DNA from: Pantoea eucalypti
Lineage (GTDB): Bacteria > Pseudomonadota > Gammaproteobacteria > Enterobacterales > Enterobacteriaceae
Assembly: GCF_009646115.1 (NCBI RefSeq)
Contig: NZ_CP045720.1
Span: 2,976,001-3,040,000, forward strand
Reading direction: 5' to 3'
Length of the DNA: 64,000 bases
Position 1 is the first letter of the stretch, and every line of letters starts with the position of its first letter. The notes under the pieces were generated by a model. It saw nothing but the letters and a program-made list of their open reading frames with translations, ran no database searches and was not told where the DNA came from. Below are positions 28,579 through 39,355 of this stretch, one piece after another. The position numbers and the translations under genes are program-made.

Positions 28579-29606
28579 TCAGGATTTATCCTGAGCAACT
28601 CAGCGCGCAGCTCCGTGAGGGGCTGCGCGCCTGTTATTTGTTAGCCGGTAACGAACCGCTGCTGTTGCAGGAAAGCGCGGATGCCATCCGTGCCGCCGCA
28701 ACCACACAGGGATTCGACGAACATTTTAGTTTTACGCTGGATGCCCAGACCGACTGGGAGAGCCTGTTCGTCAGCTGCCAGTCACTGAGTCTGTTTGCCC
28801 AGCGTCAGACGATGACACTGCAATTCCCCGAGAATGGCCCCAACGCCGCCATGGCCGAGCAGCTGGTTAAGCTCTCTCAGCTGCTGCACGCCGATATTCT
28901 GCTGATCTGCCGGATGCCAAAGCTGACCAAAGCGCAGGAAAACAGCGCCTGGTTTAAGGCACTGGCTGCCTCTGCGGTTGTCGTGCCCTGCCAGACGCCA
29001 GAGCAGGCACAATTGCCACGCTGGGTGGTAAATCGCGCGAAAGCGCTGAAATTATCCGTGGATGACGCGGCAGTACAGCTGCTGTGTTACTGCTATGAGG
29101 GTAATCTGCTGGCGCTGGCGCAGGCGCTGGAGCGGCTCTCACTGCAGTGGCCGGACGGCAAGCTGACACTGCCACGGGTCGAAGAGGCGGTCAGTGATGC
29201 CGCGCACTTCACGCCCTTCCACTGGGTGGATGCCCTGCTGGCGGGTAAAAGTCGTCGCGCGCTGCATATCCTGCACCAACTGGAGAAAGAAGAGAGCGAA
29301 GTCGTGATTCTGCTGCGTACGCTGCAGCGCGATTTGCTGACACTGTTGCATCTGCAACGCCATCAGGCCCGGCAACCACTGCGCACGCTGATGGATCAGC
29401 AGCGTATCTGGCAAAACCGCCGCGCGCTGTTCTCCGACGCACTCCAGCGACTGGATGCCACCCGTCTGCAACGCGCCATCCATCTGCTGAGTCAGATTGA
29501 GATCACCCTGAAGCAGGATTATGGTCAGTCAGTGTGGCCGCAGTTGCAAACCCTGACGCTGCTGCTCAGCAGTCGCGCTTTTCCGACGAGCTTTGCCCAT
29601 GTCTGA
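28575..29606 (+). CDS. holA: DNA polymerase III delta subunit
   Basis: 343 residues. The delta subunit of the clamp loader, which opens the beta clamp and loads it on DNA. It has the AAA+-like fold of clamp-loader subunits but no ATP-binding Walker A motif, as expected for delta. N-terminal motifs such as [12 protein letters not shown] and [16 protein letters not shown] match the family. It overlaps lptE by four bases and nadD by eight, so expression is coupled to both. Confidence 0.96.
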   Translation: MIRIYPEQLSAQLREGLRACYLLAGNEPLLLQESADAIRAAATTQGFDEHFSFTLDAQTDWESLFVSCQSLSLFAQRQTMTLQFPENGPNAAMAEQLVKLSQLLHADILLICRMPKLTKAQENSAWFKALAASAVVVPCQTPEQAQLPRWVVNRAKALKLSVDDAAVQLLCYCYEGNLLALAQALERLSLQWPDGKLTLPRVEEAVSDAAHFTPFHWVDALLAGKSRRALHILHQLEKEESEVVILLRTLQRDLLTLLHLQRHQARQPLRTLMDQQRIWQNRRALFSDALQRLDATRLQRAIHLLSQIEITLKQDYGQSVWPQLQTLTLLLSSRAFPTSFAHV

Positions 29607-30243
29607 GTTACACGCACTGTTTGGTGGCACCTTCGATCCGATCCATTTTGGCCATCTGCGCCCGGTGGAAGCACTGGCTCAGCAGACCGGCTTACAGCGT
29701 GTGACGCTGCTGCCCAATAATGTGCCCCCGCATCGTCCACAACCGGAAGCCAGCGCGTCTCAGCGGGTTGCTATGCTGCGCTGTGCTATCCATGGCTTAC
29801 CGCTGTTTGAGATAGATACCCGGGAGCTGGAACGTGACACCCCCTCCTGGACCGTGACCACCCTGGAAGCCTGGCGCGCAGAACGCGGTGCAGAGCAGCC
29901 GCTGGCCTTTATCATTGGTCAGGATTCCCTGCTGAGCCTGCCAAAATGGCATCGCTGGCAGGATCTGCTGTCACTCTGCCATCTGCTGGTCTGCCAGCGT
30001 CCCGGCTATCCGACCCGGTTCGACTCGCCAGAGATGCAGGCGTGGCTTGAGCAACACGTCGCTCAGGATATCCGGCAGCTTCATCAGCAGCCCGCGGGGC
30101 ATATCTGGCTGGCGGAAACCCCACTCTATGATATTTCGGCGACCGAAATTCGCCGCCGTCGCCATCAAAATCAGCCCTGCGATGACCTGTTACCCGCTGC
30201 GGTTATCGACTATATCGACCGCGAAGGCTTATATCGCGACTGA
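29599..30243 (+). CDS. nadD: Nicotinate-nucleotide adenylyltransferase
   Basis: 214 residues. It transfers AMP from ATP to nicotinate mononucleotide, giving deamido-NAD. The nucleotidyltransferase motif [11 protein letters not shown] is at 9-19 and the ISATEIRRR motif near the C-terminus. I chose ATG at 29599, overlapping the holA end by eight bases; an in-frame TTG two codons earlier is less likely. In E. coli a phosphatase gene (cobC/phpB) follows; it is missing here and rsfS comes next. Confidence 0.96.
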   Translation: MSELHALFGGTFDPIHFGHLRPVEALAQQTGLQRVTLLPNNVPPHRPQPEASASQRVAMLRCAIHGLPLFEIDTRELERDTPSWTVTTLEAWRAERGAEQPLAFIIGQDSLLSLPKWHRWQDLLSLCHLLVCQRPGYPTRFDSPEMQAWLEQHVAQDIRQLHQQPAGHIWLAETPLYDISATEIRRRRHQNQPCDDLLPAAVIDYIDREGLYRD

Positions 30244-30254
30244 TCCGGGCATGC

Positions 30255-30260
30255 TATACT
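30255..30260 (+). promoter_or_regulatory. Candidate -10 before rsfS
   Basis: GCTATACTGCGCCGC in the nadD-rsfS gap has a TATACT hexamer in a sigma-S-like context (GCTATACT). No good -35 is visible, so this is a weak call. Confidence 0.35.
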
Positions 30261-30335
30261 GCGCCGCTTAATTTTTTGGCTGCACTCTCCGGGCTTACAG
30301 CCGGCTCGTTACTACCAGATTCCAAGGGGAACCTT

Positions 30336-30653
30336 TTGCAAGGTAAAGCACTCCAAGAGTTCGTTATTGATAAGATTGATGATCTTAAAGGCCAGGACAT
30401 TGTTACCATCGACGTTCAGGGCAAATCCAGCATCACCGATTACATGATCATCTGCACCGGCACCTCCACGCGTCATGTGACTTCGATCGCAGAACACGTT
30501 GAGCAGGAATCCCGTTTAGCTGGCCTGATGCCATTAGGCATTGAAGGTAAAAGCGCGGCAGACTGGGTCGTGGTTGATCTGGGCGATGTCATCGTGCATG
30601 TGATGCAGGAAGAGAGTCGCCAGCTGTATGAGCTGGAAAAACTCTGGAGCTAA
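30336..30653 (+). CDS. rsfS: Ribosomal silencing factor RsfS
   Basis: 105 residues. It binds ribosomal protein L14 and blocks subunit joining, slowing translation in starvation. I chose the TTG start at 30336: AAGGGGA lies five bases before it and the product then begins (M)QGKALQEFV like E. coli RsfS. The frame is open 20 codons further upstream without support. The Iojap-family core [17 protein letters not shown] is intact. It leads rsfS-rlmH-mrdA-mrdB-rlpA. Confidence 0.94.
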   Translation: MQGKALQEFVIDKIDDLKGQDIVTIDVQGKSSITDYMIICTGTSTRHVTSIAEHVEQESRLAGLMPLGIEGKSAADWVVVDLGDVIVHVMQEESRQLYELEKLWS

Positions 30654-30656
30654 TCG

Positions 30657-31127
30657 GTGAAACTGCAACTCGTTGCCGTCGGCACCAAAATGCCTGACTG
30701 GGTGCAGACCGGTTTTATGGAATACCTGCGCCGCTTCCCGAAAGATATGCCGTTTGAGCTGATCGAAGTTACCGCAGGTAAGCGCGGTAAAAATGCTGAT
30801 ATCAAACGCATTCTTGAAAAAGAGGGTGAAGCGATGCTGGCGGCGGTCGGCAAAGGTAATCGCATCGTCACGCTGGATATTCCGGGCCAACCGTGGGAAA
30901 CCCCGCAGCTGGCGCAGCAGCTTGAACGCTGGAAGCTTGATGGTCGCGATGTCAGCCTGCTGATTGGCGGGCCCGAAGGCCTGGCCCCCGCCTGTAAAGC
31001 GGCGGCAGAACAGAGCTGGTCACTGTCAGCATTGACGTTGCCCCATCCGCTGGTGCGCGTGCTGGTAGCCGAAAGTCTGTATCGTGCCTGGAGTATAACG
31101 ACAAATCATCCTTATCATCGTGAATGA
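30657..31127 (+). CDS. rlmH: 23S rRNA pseudouridine-1915 N3-methyltransferase
   Basis: 156 residues. A SPOUT methyltransferase that modifies pseudouridine 1915 in helix 69 of the 70S ribosome. The knotted AdoMet-binding region has LLIGGPEGL, and the C-terminus ends in NHPYHRE, both characteristic. It starts with GTG three bases after the rsfS stop, as in E. coli. A ribosome-linked pair with rsfS thus precedes the cell-elongation genes. Confidence 0.97.
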   Translation: MKLQLVAVGTKMPDWVQTGFMEYLRRFPKDMPFELIEVTAGKRGKNADIKRILEKEGEAMLAAVGKGNRIVTLDIPGQPWETPQLAQQLERWKLDGRDVSLLIGGPEGLAPACKAAAEQSWSLSALTLPHPLVRVLVAESLYRAWSITTNHPYHRE

Positions 31128-31161
31128 CCGATCAGCCCACATCAGACATGACAAGTAGCGG

Positions 31162-33066
31162 ATGAAATTACAAAGCAACGCCTTTCGCGATTACAGCGCC
31201 GAACAGAAACTCTTTGTCCGTCGGGCGTTTATCGCCTTCGTCGGTATCTTACTGCTCTCGTCAATTCTGGTGGTTAACCTCTACCACCTGCAGATTCTTC
31301 GCTTTGATGATTACAGCACCCGCTCTAACCAGAACCGCATCAAACTGGTGCCTGTCGCGCCCAGTCGCGGCATAATTTACGATCGTACCGGCACCCCGCT
31401 GGCACTGAACCGCACCATCTATCAGGCTGAACTTGTCCCGGAAAAAGTCGATAACCTGCAACAGACGCTGGAAAACTTACGTCCGGTTCTTGAGCTGACG
31501 GATGAAGACCTCGATAATTTCCAGAAAGAGCGTAAACGCTCACGTCGTTTCACCTCTATCCCGGTTAAAACCGGTCTGAATGAAGTGCAGGTGGCGCGCT
31601 TTGCGGTTAATCAGTACCGTTTCCCCGGCGTGGAAGTGAAAGGTTATCAGCGCCGCTACTATCCTTACGGTGCCACGCTGACGCATGTCGTCGGCTACGT
31701 GTCAAAAATCAACGACCGTGACGTTGCCCGCCTCGATAAAGAGGGCATATGGCCGAACTATGCCGCTACACACGATATCGGTAAGCTGGGGATTGAAGCG
31801 TATTACGAGAGTTTGCTGCACGGCAAAACCGGCTTTGAAGAGGTAGAGGTTAACAATCGTGGCCGCGTTATTCGCCAGTTGCATGAGGAGTCACCTCAGG
31901 CTGGGCGTGATATCTATCTGACGATCGATCTCAAACTGCAGCAATATGTCGAGACTCTGCTGGCGGGAAGTCGCGCAGCAGTGGTGGTCAGCGACCCGCG
32001 CACCGGCGAAATTCTCGCCATGGTCTCTACGCCGAGCTACGATGCCAACTTATTTGTCGACGGTATTTCCAGTAAGGATTACCGTGGACTGCTGGAAGAT
32101 GAAAACCGCCCGCTCTACAACCGCGCCATTCAGGCGGCTTACCCACCGGCTTCCACAGTCAAACCTTATGTCGCGGTTTCTGCCATGAGTGCGGGCGTGA
32201 TCAACCGTAACACCAGTCTGTTTGATCCCGGCTGGTGGCAGCTTCCGGGTTCAGAAAAGCGTTTTCGTGACTGGAAAAAGTGGGGCCACGGCCGTCTGAA
32301 CGTCACCAAAGCACTGGAAGAGTCTGCTGATACCTTCTTCTATCAGGTCGCCTACGACATGGGTATTGACCGCCTGTCGGAGTGGATGAACAAATTTGGT
32401 TATGGCAGCCGTACCGGCATCGATTTGCCGCAGGAGAGCGCCGGTAATATGCCTACCCGCGACTGGAAAATGAAACGGTTTAAAAAGCCGTGGTATCAGG
32501 GTGATACCATTCCGGTGGGGATCGGTCAGGGTTACTGGACGGCAACCCCGCTGCAGATGAACAAAGCGATGATGATTTTAATCAATGACGGTGTCGTCAA
32601 GGTGCCGCATATGCTGCGTGCTACCCGCGAAGGTCGTACCCTGGTGCCCTATCGTCAGCCGCCTGAGGCCCCGATTGGTGATATCCATTCCGGCTTCTGG
32701 GAAATCGCCAAAGATGGCATGTACGGCGTGGCGAATCGCCCTAATGGTACCGCGCACAAGAGTTTTGCTGATGCGCCCTATAAAATCGCCGCCAAGTCCG
32801 GTACCGCACAGGTCTTCGGCCTGAAAGAGAACGAAACGTATAACGCCCATAAAATTGCTGAACGATTACGCGACCATAAATTAATGACCGCGTTTGCCCC
32901 TTATGACAAACCTCGGGTCGCTGTGACCATTATCCTGGAAAACGGTGGCGCCGGTCCGGCTGTCGGCACCGTCATGCGCCAGATTCTGGATCACATTATG
33001 TTGGGTGATAACAATACAGTTCTGCCGGACGCAGCCCCTGTGCCGCCCGGTTATGAAGGTGAATAA
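31162..33066 (+). CDS. mrdA: Penicillin-binding protein 2
   Basis: 634 residues. The elongasome transpeptidase that crosslinks new peptidoglycan and keeps rod shape. One membrane anchor (about 20-43), a dimerisation/pedestal domain (about 60-240), then the transpeptidase domain. The catalytic motifs are S331-T-V-K334 in [12 protein letters not shown] in EESADTFF, and KSG in AAKSGTAQ. It is two bases before mrdB, its partner glycosyltransferase. Confidence 0.98.
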   Translation: MKLQSNAFRDYSAEQKLFVRRAFIAFVGILLLSSILVVNLYHLQILRFDDYSTRSNQNRIKLVPVAPSRGIIYDRTGTPLALNRTIYQAELVPEKVDNLQQTLENLRPVLELTDEDLDNFQKERKRSRRFTSIPVKTGLNEVQVARFAVNQYRFPGVEVKGYQRRYYPYGATLTHVVGYVSKINDRDVARLDKEGIWPNYAATHDIGKLGIEAYYESLLHGKTGFEEVEVNNRGRVIRQLHEESPQAGRDIYLTIDLKLQQYVETLLAGSRAAVVVSDPRTGEILAMVSTPSYDANLFVDGISSKDYRGLLEDENRPLYNRAIQAAYPPASTVKPYVAVSAMSAGVINRNTSLFDPGWWQLPGSEKRFRDWKKWGHGRLNVTKALEESADTFFYQVAYDMGIDRLSEWMNKFGYGSRTGIDLPQESAGNMPTRDWKMKRFKKPWYQGDTIPVGIGQGYWTATPLQMNKAMMILINDGVVKVPHMLRATREGRTLVPYRQPPEAPIGDIHSGFWEIAKDGMYGVANRPNGTAHKSFADAPYKIAAKSGTAQVFGLKENETYNAHKIAERLRDHKLMTAFAPYDKPRVAVTIILENGGAGPAVGTVMRQILDHIMLGDNNTVLPDAAPVPPGYEGE

Positions 33067-33068
33067 AC

Positions 33069-34187
33069 ATGTCGATGCAAGATAGTCCGCAGAAACGATC
33101 GATCTGGATGCGCATCCACATCGATCCGATGTTTATGCTGATCATTCTCGCGCTGCTGACCTACAGCGCCGTGGTGATCTGGAGTGCCAGCGGACAGGAT
33201 CCTGGCATGATGGAGCGTAAACTCGGGCAGATCGCGATGGGTCTGGTGATCATGATTGTGCTGGCGCAGGTGCCGCCGCGCGTTTATGAAGGCTGGGCGC
33301 CCTATCTCTATATTGTCTGCGTCATCCTGCTGGTGGCAGTGGATGCTTTTGGACAGATCAGTAAAGGGGCCCAGCGCTGGCTCGATCTCGGCTTTGTGCG
33401 TTTCCAGCCTTCGGAGATTGCCAAGATCGCGGTGCCACTGATGGTGGCGCGCTTTATCAACCGCGATGTCTGTCCGCCGACGCTGAAAAATACCGGTATC
33501 GCGCTGATTCTGATCTTCCTGCCTACTCTGCTGGTGGCCGCACAGCCCGATCTCGGCACCTCGATTCTGATTGCCGCCTCGGGCCTGTTTGTGCTTTTCC
33601 TCTCAGGAATGAGCTGGAAACTGATTAGCGTGGCGGTACTGCTGGTCGCCGCCTTTATCCCGATTCTGTGGTTCTTCCTGATGCACGACTATCAGCGCGA
33701 CCGCGTCATGATGCTGCTCGATCCGGAAACGGACCCGCTGGGTGCCGGTTATCACATCATCCAGTCGAAAATCGCGATTGGCTCGGGCGGACTGCGCGGC
33801 AAAGGCTGGTTGCAGGGCACCCAGTCTCAGCTGGAGTTTTTGCCGGAACGTCATACTGACTTTATCTTCGCGGTCCTGGCCGAAGAGTTAGGGCTGGTCG
33901 GCGTGCTGCTGCTGCTGGCCCTCTATCTGCTGCTGATCATGCGGGGACTGGTGGTAGCAGCCCGGGCGCAGACCACCTTTGGCCGTGTTATGGCGGGCGG
34001 TTTAATGCTGATTTTATTCGTTTATGTTTTCGTTAACATTGGCATGGTTAGTGGTATCTTACCGGTAGTTGGCGTGCCGCTGCCGCTGGTCAGTTATGGC
34101 GGCTCCGCGCTTATCGTGCTTATGGCGGGATTTGGCATTGTGATGTCGATCCACACTCACCGAAAAATGTTATCTAAAAGTGTCTAA
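33069..34187 (+). CDS. mrdB: Rod-shape SEDS glycosyltransferase RodA
   Basis: 372 residues. A SEDS-family peptidoglycan polymerase with about ten membrane helices that works with PBP2. The family-typical GTSIL, QRWLDLG and the C-terminal [13 protein letters not shown] are present, as is the DxE-type extracellular region [20 protein letters not shown]. The start ATG follows mrdA directly; a second ATG two codons in is also possible. Its end overlaps the region just before rlpA. Confidence 0.97.
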   Translation: MSMQDSPQKRSIWMRIHIDPMFMLIILALLTYSAVVIWSASGQDPGMMERKLGQIAMGLVIMIVLAQVPPRVYEGWAPYLYIVCVILLVAVDAFGQISKGAQRWLDLGFVRFQPSEIAKIAVPLMVARFINRDVCPPTLKNTGIALILIFLPTLLVAAQPDLGTSILIAASGLFVLFLSGMSWKLISVAVLLVAAFIPILWFFLMHDYQRDRVMMLLDPETDPLGAGYHIIQSKIAIGSGGLRGKGWLQGTQSQLEFLPERHTDFIFAVLAEELGLVGVLLLLALYLLLIMRGLVVAARAQTTFGRVMAGGLMLILFVYVFVNIGMVSGILPVVGVPLPLVSYGGSALIVLMAGFGIVMSIHTHRKMLSKSV

Positions 34188-34197
34188 GAGGCTGCAG

Positions 34198-35274
34198 ATG
34201 CGTAAGGAATGGCTTGGCGTTGCACTGGCATCACTGGTTCTGGCGGCCTGTACCACGCCCGAACCCCAAAATACGGCGCCGCCGCAACCGGCTTACAACG
34301 GACCGGTGGTAGAGATTCCAGGCGTTGAGCCACGTTATGAGCCAATCAATCCGGGCACCAGCCAGGATTACAGCGTTAACGGCAAAAATTATCGCATCAT
34401 CAAAGATCCGTCGAACTACAGCGAAGTCGGTCTGGCAACCTGGTACGGTGAAGAGGCACAGGGAAACCGCACCGCCACCGGTGAAGCTTACGATCCCGAT
34501 GCGCTGACTGCGGCTCACCCTACTCTGCCGCTGCCGAGCTATGTGCGTGTGACCAATATCGCGAATGGCCGTCAGATTGTGGTGCGCGTTAACGATCGCG
34601 GTCCCTACACGCCGGGACGCATTATCGACCTGTCGCGGGCTGCCGGTGATCGCCTGAATATCTCCAACAATTCGCGGGTACGCGTCGACTACATCAAGGT
34701 CGCACCCGACGGCACGCTCTCAGGTCCCGGCACCATCGGAACCGTGGTAGCCAAACAGAGCTACTCTCTGCCTGCCCGCCCGGATCTGAGTGGCGGCGCG
34801 GTGATGAACGGCGGCAGTGCAGCCCCTTCTGAACCGCCTGCACAGAATGTTGAAGCCATCAGCAACAGCACGCTGCAGAGCAGTGACAACATGGGCGCGC
34901 CAGTCCAGAGCAGCGGCTTTCTTGGCGCACCCCAGCCATTAGCGAACGGTGTACTGGAAGGTAACGAGCCGCCAGCCGCCGCACCTGCCAGTTCCGCACC
35001 CGCAGCAGCCAGTGCCTCGCCTGCAGCCAGCAGTGGTTCCGCCGATGGCTATGTGGTGCAGGTTGGTGCGCTGAACGATCCGGCGCGTGCGCAGCAGATG
35101 ATGAAAAGCCTGAGCCAGCGTTATGGTGTGCCCGGCAAGGTTGAAAACGCGGGCAACAATGTCTATCGCGTACAGCTTGGTGGTTATGCCTCCCGCGCCG
35201 AAGCGGCTGCGCTGCAACAGCGCCTGAGCAGTGAAGGCCAGGCCGCGTCATTTATTACGAACACACGTCGCTGA
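34198..35274 (+). CDS. rlpA: Septal-ring lytic transglycosylase lipoprotein RlpA
   Basis: 358 residues from [10 protein letters not shown], which has GAGGC upstream; a GTG six codons earlier overlaps mrdB and is unlikely. Lipobox LAAC with acylated C18. A double-psi beta-barrel domain (about 85-175) includes LATWYG and [10 protein letters not shown]; in Pseudomonas this domain cleaves denuded glycan strands. An Ala/Pro/Ser-rich linker leads to a SPOR domain (about 282-355) that binds septal peptidoglycan. The residue region WYGEEAQGN differs from E. coli (IYDAEPGSN), so activity may be better kept here; this is inference. Confidence 0.94.
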   Translation: MRKEWLGVALASLVLAACTTPEPQNTAPPQPAYNGPVVEIPGVEPRYEPINPGTSQDYSVNGKNYRIIKDPSNYSEVGLATWYGEEAQGNRTATGEAYDPDALTAAHPTLPLPSYVRVTNIANGRQIVVRVNDRGPYTPGRIIDLSRAAGDRLNISNNSRVRVDYIKVAPDGTLSGPGTIGTVVAKQSYSLPARPDLSGGAVMNGGSAAPSEPPAQNVEAISNSTLQSSDNMGAPVQSSGFLGAPQPLANGVLEGNEPPAAAPASSAPAAASASPAASSGSADGYVVQVGALNDPARAQQMMKSLSQRYGVPGKVENAGNNVYRVQLGGYASRAEAAALQQRLSSEGQAASFITNTRR

Positions 35275-35405
35275 ACCGTGGTTCAGAGCACTGCAGGTTA
35301 CGTCTGCTAACAACCCAATCATCATGCCCGGTGCCAGAAAATCTGGCATTGGTTATGATGAGTGACATTTTTAACCTCAAACTCACGGATGTTGTAGTCC
35401 TACAC

Positions 35406-36617
35406 ATGAACACGCTGAAATCATCTCGTTTACTGAAACGCCTGACAGTGGGATCACTGATCGCTATCTCTCTCAGCCATGCTGCTATTGCTGATGACGT
35501 CAATCTCAAGACCATGATTCCGGGCGTGCCGGACATTGATGCCGAAGCGTATGTCCTCATCGACTACAACTCAGGCAAAGTGCTGGCAGAGAAAAACGCC
35601 GATGCACGCCGCGATCCTGCCAGTCTGACCAAGATGATGACCAGCTATGTCATTGGTCAGGCCGTGAAAGCGGGCAAAATTCATCAGGATGATCTGGTGA
35701 CCGTCGGCCCGGATGCCTGGGCGACCGGCAACCCGGTGTTTAAAGGTTCTTCGCTGATGTTCCTGAAACCAGGCGATCGCGTGCCGGTTTCACAGCTGAC
35801 CCGTGGCATTGTCCTGCAGTCCGGTAACGACGCCTGCGTTGCGATGGCTGACTATGTCGCTGGCAGTCAGGATGCCTTTGTTAACCTGATGAACAACTAC
35901 GTCAAAGCGCTTGGCCTGCAGAATACCCACTTCGGGACCGTTCATGGCCTGGACGCGGAAGGTCAGTACAGCTCCGCGCGCGACATGGCGTTGATCGGCC
36001 AGGCGCTGATCCGCGACGTACCGGAAGAGTATGCTGTTTATAAAGAGAAAGAGTTCACCTTCAATAATATCCGTCAGATGAACCGTAATGGTCTGCTGTG
36101 GGATACCAACCTGAACGTGGATGGGATCAAAACCGGTCATACTAACTCAGCCGGTTACAACCTGGTGGCGTCAGCGACCGAAGGCCAGATGCGCCTGATC
36201 TCCGCTGTGATGGGCGGTCATACCTATAAAGGCCGTGAAACTGAGAGCAAGAAACTGCTCACCTGGGGCTTCCGTTTCTTTGAAACTGTTGCGCCACTGA
36301 AAGCAGGCAAAGAGTTCGCTTCTGAGCCAGTCTGGTTCGGTGATAATGACCGTGTACAACTGGGCGTGGAAAAAGATGCTTACCTGACCATTCCACGTGG
36401 CCGTATGAAAGATCTGAAAGCCAGCTATGTGCTGACCAATACAGAACTGCACGCGCCACTGAAGAAAAACCAGGTTGTGGGCAGCATCAACTTCCAGCTG
36501 GATGGCAAAACTATTGAACAGCGTCCGCTGGTGGTGCTGAACGAAGTTTCTGAGGGTGGTTTCTTTGGCCGTATCGTTGATTACATCAAACTGATGTTCC
36601 ATCACTGGTTCGGTTAA
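35406..36617 (+). CDS. dacA: D-alanyl-D-alanine carboxypeptidase, PBP5
   Basis: 403 residues from [10 protein letters not shown], the E. coli length; the frame stays open 25 codons upstream. The signal peptide ends at about A29. Catalytic motifs are S73-L-T-K76, SGN in [10 protein letters not shown] and KTG in [11 protein letters not shown]-terminal beta domain ends in an amphipathic helix ([18 protein letters not shown]) that anchors the enzyme to the outer face of the inner membrane. It trims pentapeptide side chains and sets cell shape. Two hairpins follow. Confidence 0.97.
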   Translation: MNTLKSSRLLKRLTVGSLIAISLSHAAIADDVNLKTMIPGVPDIDAEAYVLIDYNSGKVLAEKNADARRDPASLTKMMTSYVIGQAVKAGKIHQDDLVTVGPDAWATGNPVFKGSSLMFLKPGDRVPVSQLTRGIVLQSGNDACVAMADYVAGSQDAFVNLMNNYVKALGLQNTHFGTVHGLDAEGQYSSARDMALIGQALIRDVPEEYAVYKEKEFTFNNIRQMNRNGLLWDTNLNVDGIKTGHTNSAGYNLVASATEGQMRLISAVMGGHTYKGRETESKKLLTWGFRFFETVAPLKAGKEFASEPVWFGDNDRVQLGVEKDAYLTIPRGRMKDLKASYVLTNTELHAPLKKNQVVGSINFQLDGKTIEQRPLVVLNEVSEGGFFGRIVDYIKLMFHHWFG

Positions 36618-36672
36618 GCGTAAGGGGTGATTGAAAAATCACCCTTCTGCCCCCATTACAGGATATTATGAT

Positions 36673-36701
36673 GCTCCCGCTCAGGCGGGAGCCTGTTTTT
36701 T
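36673..36701 (+). terminator. dacA terminator, just before ybeD
   Basis: GCTCCCGC and GCGGGAGC pair perfectly around TCAG, then CTG and six T. It ends 16 bp before the ybeD ATG. A weaker hairpin (GGGTGATT/AATCACCC, 36625-36644) precedes it right after the dacA stop. Confidence 0.85.
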
Positions 36702-36717
36702 ATGCACCGGAGTTAAT

Positions 36718-36981
36718 ATGAAAACCAAACTGAATGAGCTGCTCGAATTTCCTACCCCGTTTACCTACAAAGTAATGGGTCTGGCGCAACCGGAGCTGGT
36801 TGATCAAGTGGTTGAAGTGGTGCAACGTCATGCGCCCGGCGACTACAGCCCTGAAGTTAAGCCGAGCAGCAAAGGCAACTATCACTCCGTAAACATCACT
36901 ATCACCGCCACCCACATCGAGCAGGTTGAACGCCTGTACGAAGAGCTGGGCAACATCGAAATCGTGCGGATGGTCCTGTAA
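36718..36981 (+). CDS. ybeD: DUF493 family protein YbeD
   Basis: 87 residues from [11 protein letters not shown], matching E. coli YbeD exactly in length. It has a small ferredoxin-like fold related to allosteric regulatory domains (DUF493, lipoate regulatory protein YbeD). It lies just before lipB, and a role in lipoate or amino-acid regulation is suggested only by position and fold. The ATG follows a CGGAG ribosome binding site. It starts right after a terminator, so it may depend on partial read-through or an unseen promoter. Confidence 0.94.
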   Translation: MKTKLNELLEFPTPFTYKVMGLAQPELVDQVVEVVQRHAPGDYSPEVKPSSKGNYHSVNITITATHIEQVERLYEELGNIEIVRMVL

Positions 36982-37061
36982 TTTACGGGTCGGCAAGGCG
37001 CCTCTGCCTGACGGTTTGCCGACGTTATTCTTAACGTTATTTCCTTTAGCGGGCTATCGTT

Positions 37062-37721
37062 TTGTCAGTTGAAACCCTCTTTGTCCGTCAGTCCGGTCTG
37101 TGCGACTGGCAATCTGTCTCCGACGCCATGCATCACTACACCGACCAGCGCGATGACCAGAGTCGTGACGAAATCTGGCTGGTCGAGCATCCTCCGGTCT
37201 TTACGCAGGGTCAGGCGGGAAAAGCGGAGCATCTGCTGATGCCAGGCGATATTCCGGTGGTGCAGAGCGATCGTGGCGGTCAGGTGACCTATCACGGGCC
37301 GGGACAGCAGGTGATGTACGTCCTCATCGATGTGAAACGCCGTAAACTCGGCGTGCGCCAGCTGGTGACCATTCTGGAAGAGACGGTGATCGCGACGCTG
37401 GCAGAGTTCGGCGTCAGCGCCCGCGCCCGCGCGGATGCTCCTGGCGTTTATGTCGGGGAAGAGAAAATCTGTTCACTGGGATTACGCATCCGCAAAGGCT
37501 GTTCATTTCACGGCCTGGCGCTGAATGTGGCCATGGATTTATCTCCTTTCCTGCGCATCAATCCCTGTGGTTACGCCGGGATGAGCATGACCCAGTTGAA
37601 AAATTTTGAGCCAGAGGTGACAACGGAGCAGGTACGTTCTCCGCTGGTCAGCGCCTTTGCGCGGCTGTCAGGTTATGAAAATGTTGAATGGATATCAGGC
37701 GATCTCCCTGTTAAGCCTTAA
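37062..37721 (+). CDS. lipB: Octanoyl-[ACP]:protein N-octanoyltransferase
   Basis: 219 residues. It transfers octanoate from acyl carrier protein to the lipoyl domains of 2-oxoacid dehydrogenases and GcvH. It starts with TTG, as E. coli lipB does. The catalytic lysine and cysteine are K135 (GEEKICSLG) and C169 (INPCGYAGM), and [12 protein letters not shown] is intact. It is 80 bp after ybeD. The E. coli regulator gene that lies between lipB and lipA is absent here. Confidence 0.96.
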   Translation: MSVETLFVRQSGLCDWQSVSDAMHHYTDQRDDQSRDEIWLVEHPPVFTQGQAGKAEHLLMPGDIPVVQSDRGGQVTYHGPGQQVMYVLIDVKRRKLGVRQLVTILEETVIATLAEFGVSARARADAPGVYVGEEKICSLGLRIRKGCSFHGLALNVAMDLSPFLRINPCGYAGMSMTQLKNFEPEVTTEQVRSPLVSAFARLSGYENVEWISGDLPVKP

Positions 37722-37792
37722 CGCAGAATGCGAATTTACAAATATGTAACGTATCCGTGCTGACTGTGGCTGCTTCGCAGGCGATGTGATGA

Positions 37793-37798
37793 TATAAT
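37793..37798 (+). promoter_or_regulatory. Candidate lipA promoter -10
   Basis: TATAAT within GATGATATAATTTTTGC, 93 bp before the lipA ATG. The -35 is poor. A start site near 37805 would put the 37823-37860 hairpin inside the lipA leader. Confidence 0.45.
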
Positions 37799-37822
37799 TT
37801 TTGCACTTTTTTCAAATAAAGT

Positions 37823-37860
37823 TGAAAGCCCCCTTCCCGGTTTGAGTGGGAACGCTTTCA
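37823..37860 (+). repeat. Two-tier hairpin in lipA leader
   Basis: TGAAAGC pairs with GCTTTCA, and inside it TTCCC pairs with GGGAA around a 9-base loop. No T run follows. It lies 30 bp before the lipA ATG and could affect translation or mRNA stability. Confidence 0.5.
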
Positions 37861-37890
37861 AATCGCAATCCGACCGGAACCTGCTGATTT

Positions 37891-38856
37891 ATGAGTAAAC
37901 CAATTCAGATGGAACGCGGCGTCAAATATCGTGACGCAGACAAAATGGCGCTGATCCCGGTGAAAACCGTGGCTGTTGAACGGCAGGAGATGTTGCGTAA
38001 GCCGGAATGGATGAAAATCAAGCTGCCAGCTGACTCCAGTCGTATTCAGGGCATTAAAGCCGCGATGCGTAAAAACGGGCTGCACTCAGTCTGCGAAGAG
38101 GCCTCCTGCCCTAACCTTGCTGAATGCTTCAACCACGGTACTGCCACCTTTATGATTCTTGGTGCTATCTGTACCCGTCGCTGTCCGTTCTGCGATGTGG
38201 CACATGGCCGTCCTAATGCGCCTGATGCTAACGAACCGGCAAAACTGGCGCAGACGATTGCCGATATGGGCCTGCGCTACGTCGTGATCACCTCTGTTGA
38301 CCGCGATGATTTACGTGATGGCGGTGCACAACATTTTGCAGACTGTATCCGCGCCATTCGCGAAAAAAATCCCACGATTAAAATTGAAACACTGGTTCCG
38401 GACTTCCGTGGCCGCATGGACCGTGCGCTGGAAATTCTCACCGCAACGCCACCGGATGTGTTTAACCACAATCTGGAAAACGTACCACGCGTCTACCGCC
38501 AGGTGCGGCCGGGCGCTAACTACGAATGGTCACTGAAATTGCTGGAGCGGTTCAAAGAAGCGCATCCGGATATCCCGACCAAATCGGGTCTGATGGTTGG
38601 GCTGGGTGAGACCAACGCCGAAATCGTGGAAGTGATGCGCGATCTGCGTCGCCACGGTGTCACCATGCTGACTCTGGGCCAGTATCTGCAGCCGAGCCGT
38701 CACCACCTGCCGGTTCAGCGCTACGTCAGCCCGGCTGAATTTGATGAGATGAAAGAAGAAGCGATGGCGATGGGCTTCACCCATGCCGCATGCGGTCCGT
38801 TTGTCCGCTCTTCCTATCATGCGGATATGCAGGCCAAAGGCGAAGAAGTGAAATAA
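37891..38856 (+). CDS. lipA: Lipoyl synthase
   Basis: 321 residues. A radical SAM enzyme that inserts two sulphur atoms into the octanoyl chain placed by LipB. The auxiliary cluster ligands are C68, C73 and C79 and the radical SAM triad is C94, C98, C101 in CTRRCPFC. The conserved RSSY near the C-terminus ([10 protein letters not shown]) supplies the last auxiliary ligand. Flavodoxin (fldA) can provide the electrons. A terminator follows. Confidence 0.98.
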   Translation: MSKPIQMERGVKYRDADKMALIPVKTVAVERQEMLRKPEWMKIKLPADSSRIQGIKAAMRKNGLHSVCEEASCPNLAECFNHGTATFMILGAICTRRCPFCDVAHGRPNAPDANEPAKLAQTIADMGLRYVVITSVDRDDLRDGGAQHFADCIRAIREKNPTIKIETLVPDFRGRMDRALEILTATPPDVFNHNLENVPRVYRQVRPGANYEWSLKLLERFKEAHPDIPTKSGLMVGLGETNAEIVEVMRDLRRHGVTMLTLGQYLQPSRHHLPVQRYVSPAEFDEMKEEAMAMGFTHAACGPFVRSSYHADMQAKGEEVK

Positions 38857-38891
38857 GCCGGCCTCCGCTATCAGAAGCCTGAAAAACAAAA

Positions 38892-38920
38892 AACCAGACT
38901 GGAAACAGCCTGGTTTTTTT
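38892..38920 (+). terminator. lipA terminator
   Basis: AACCAG-A-CTG pairs with CAG-C-CTGGTT with one internal mismatch, followed by a run of T. The A run on the left could also serve the convergent tatE. Confidence 0.85.
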
Positions 38921-38978
38921 ATGCGTGCCTGACGTTGCCTGAAATAAAAAGTAACAGTTATTTTCAGCAAATAACCGA

Positions 38979-39182
38979 TTAATCTTTATGAACGACGCGT
39001 TCTGCCGGTACGTCTTCAGCGGTTGTTCGGGTTGCGCTGGTATCTTCGTCTTTCATGGCTTTTTTGAAGCCCTTAATCGCGGAGCCCAGATCGCCGCCCA
39101 GTGAGCGCAACTTGTTGGTACCAAAAAGCAGTACGATAAGCGCACCGATAATCAGCAGCTTGGCAATACTGATACCTTCCAT
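38979..39182 (-). CDS. tatE: Sec-independent translocase subunit TatE
   Basis: 67 residues, a TatA paralogue. One N-terminal membrane helix (about 7-22, [17 protein letters not shown]), then an amphipathic helix with the conserved [24 protein letters not shown], and a short charged tail ending in HKD as in E. coli TatE (HKE). It takes part in the pore that exports folded proteins with twin-arginine signals. It is convergent with lipA and follows ybeM in the same direction. Confidence 0.95.
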   Translation of the reverse strand: MEGISIAKLLIIGALIVLLFGTNKLRSLGGDLGSAIKGFKKAMKDEDTSATRTTAEDVPAERVVHKD

Positions 39183-39355
39183 ATTTAACCTTTCAACTTA
39201 TTCAAATCACGGTGACTGTTATTTACGCGCAGTTTGCCTGCGGCGACAACTGGAATCTGTAACAGAGTGAGATCTCAGAGAGGCCGATTAAGTATGCACA
39301 AGTGCCAGCACTCAGCGTTTTGCTCGCTTTGTCGTCATGGATTTTTATCCTTAGA

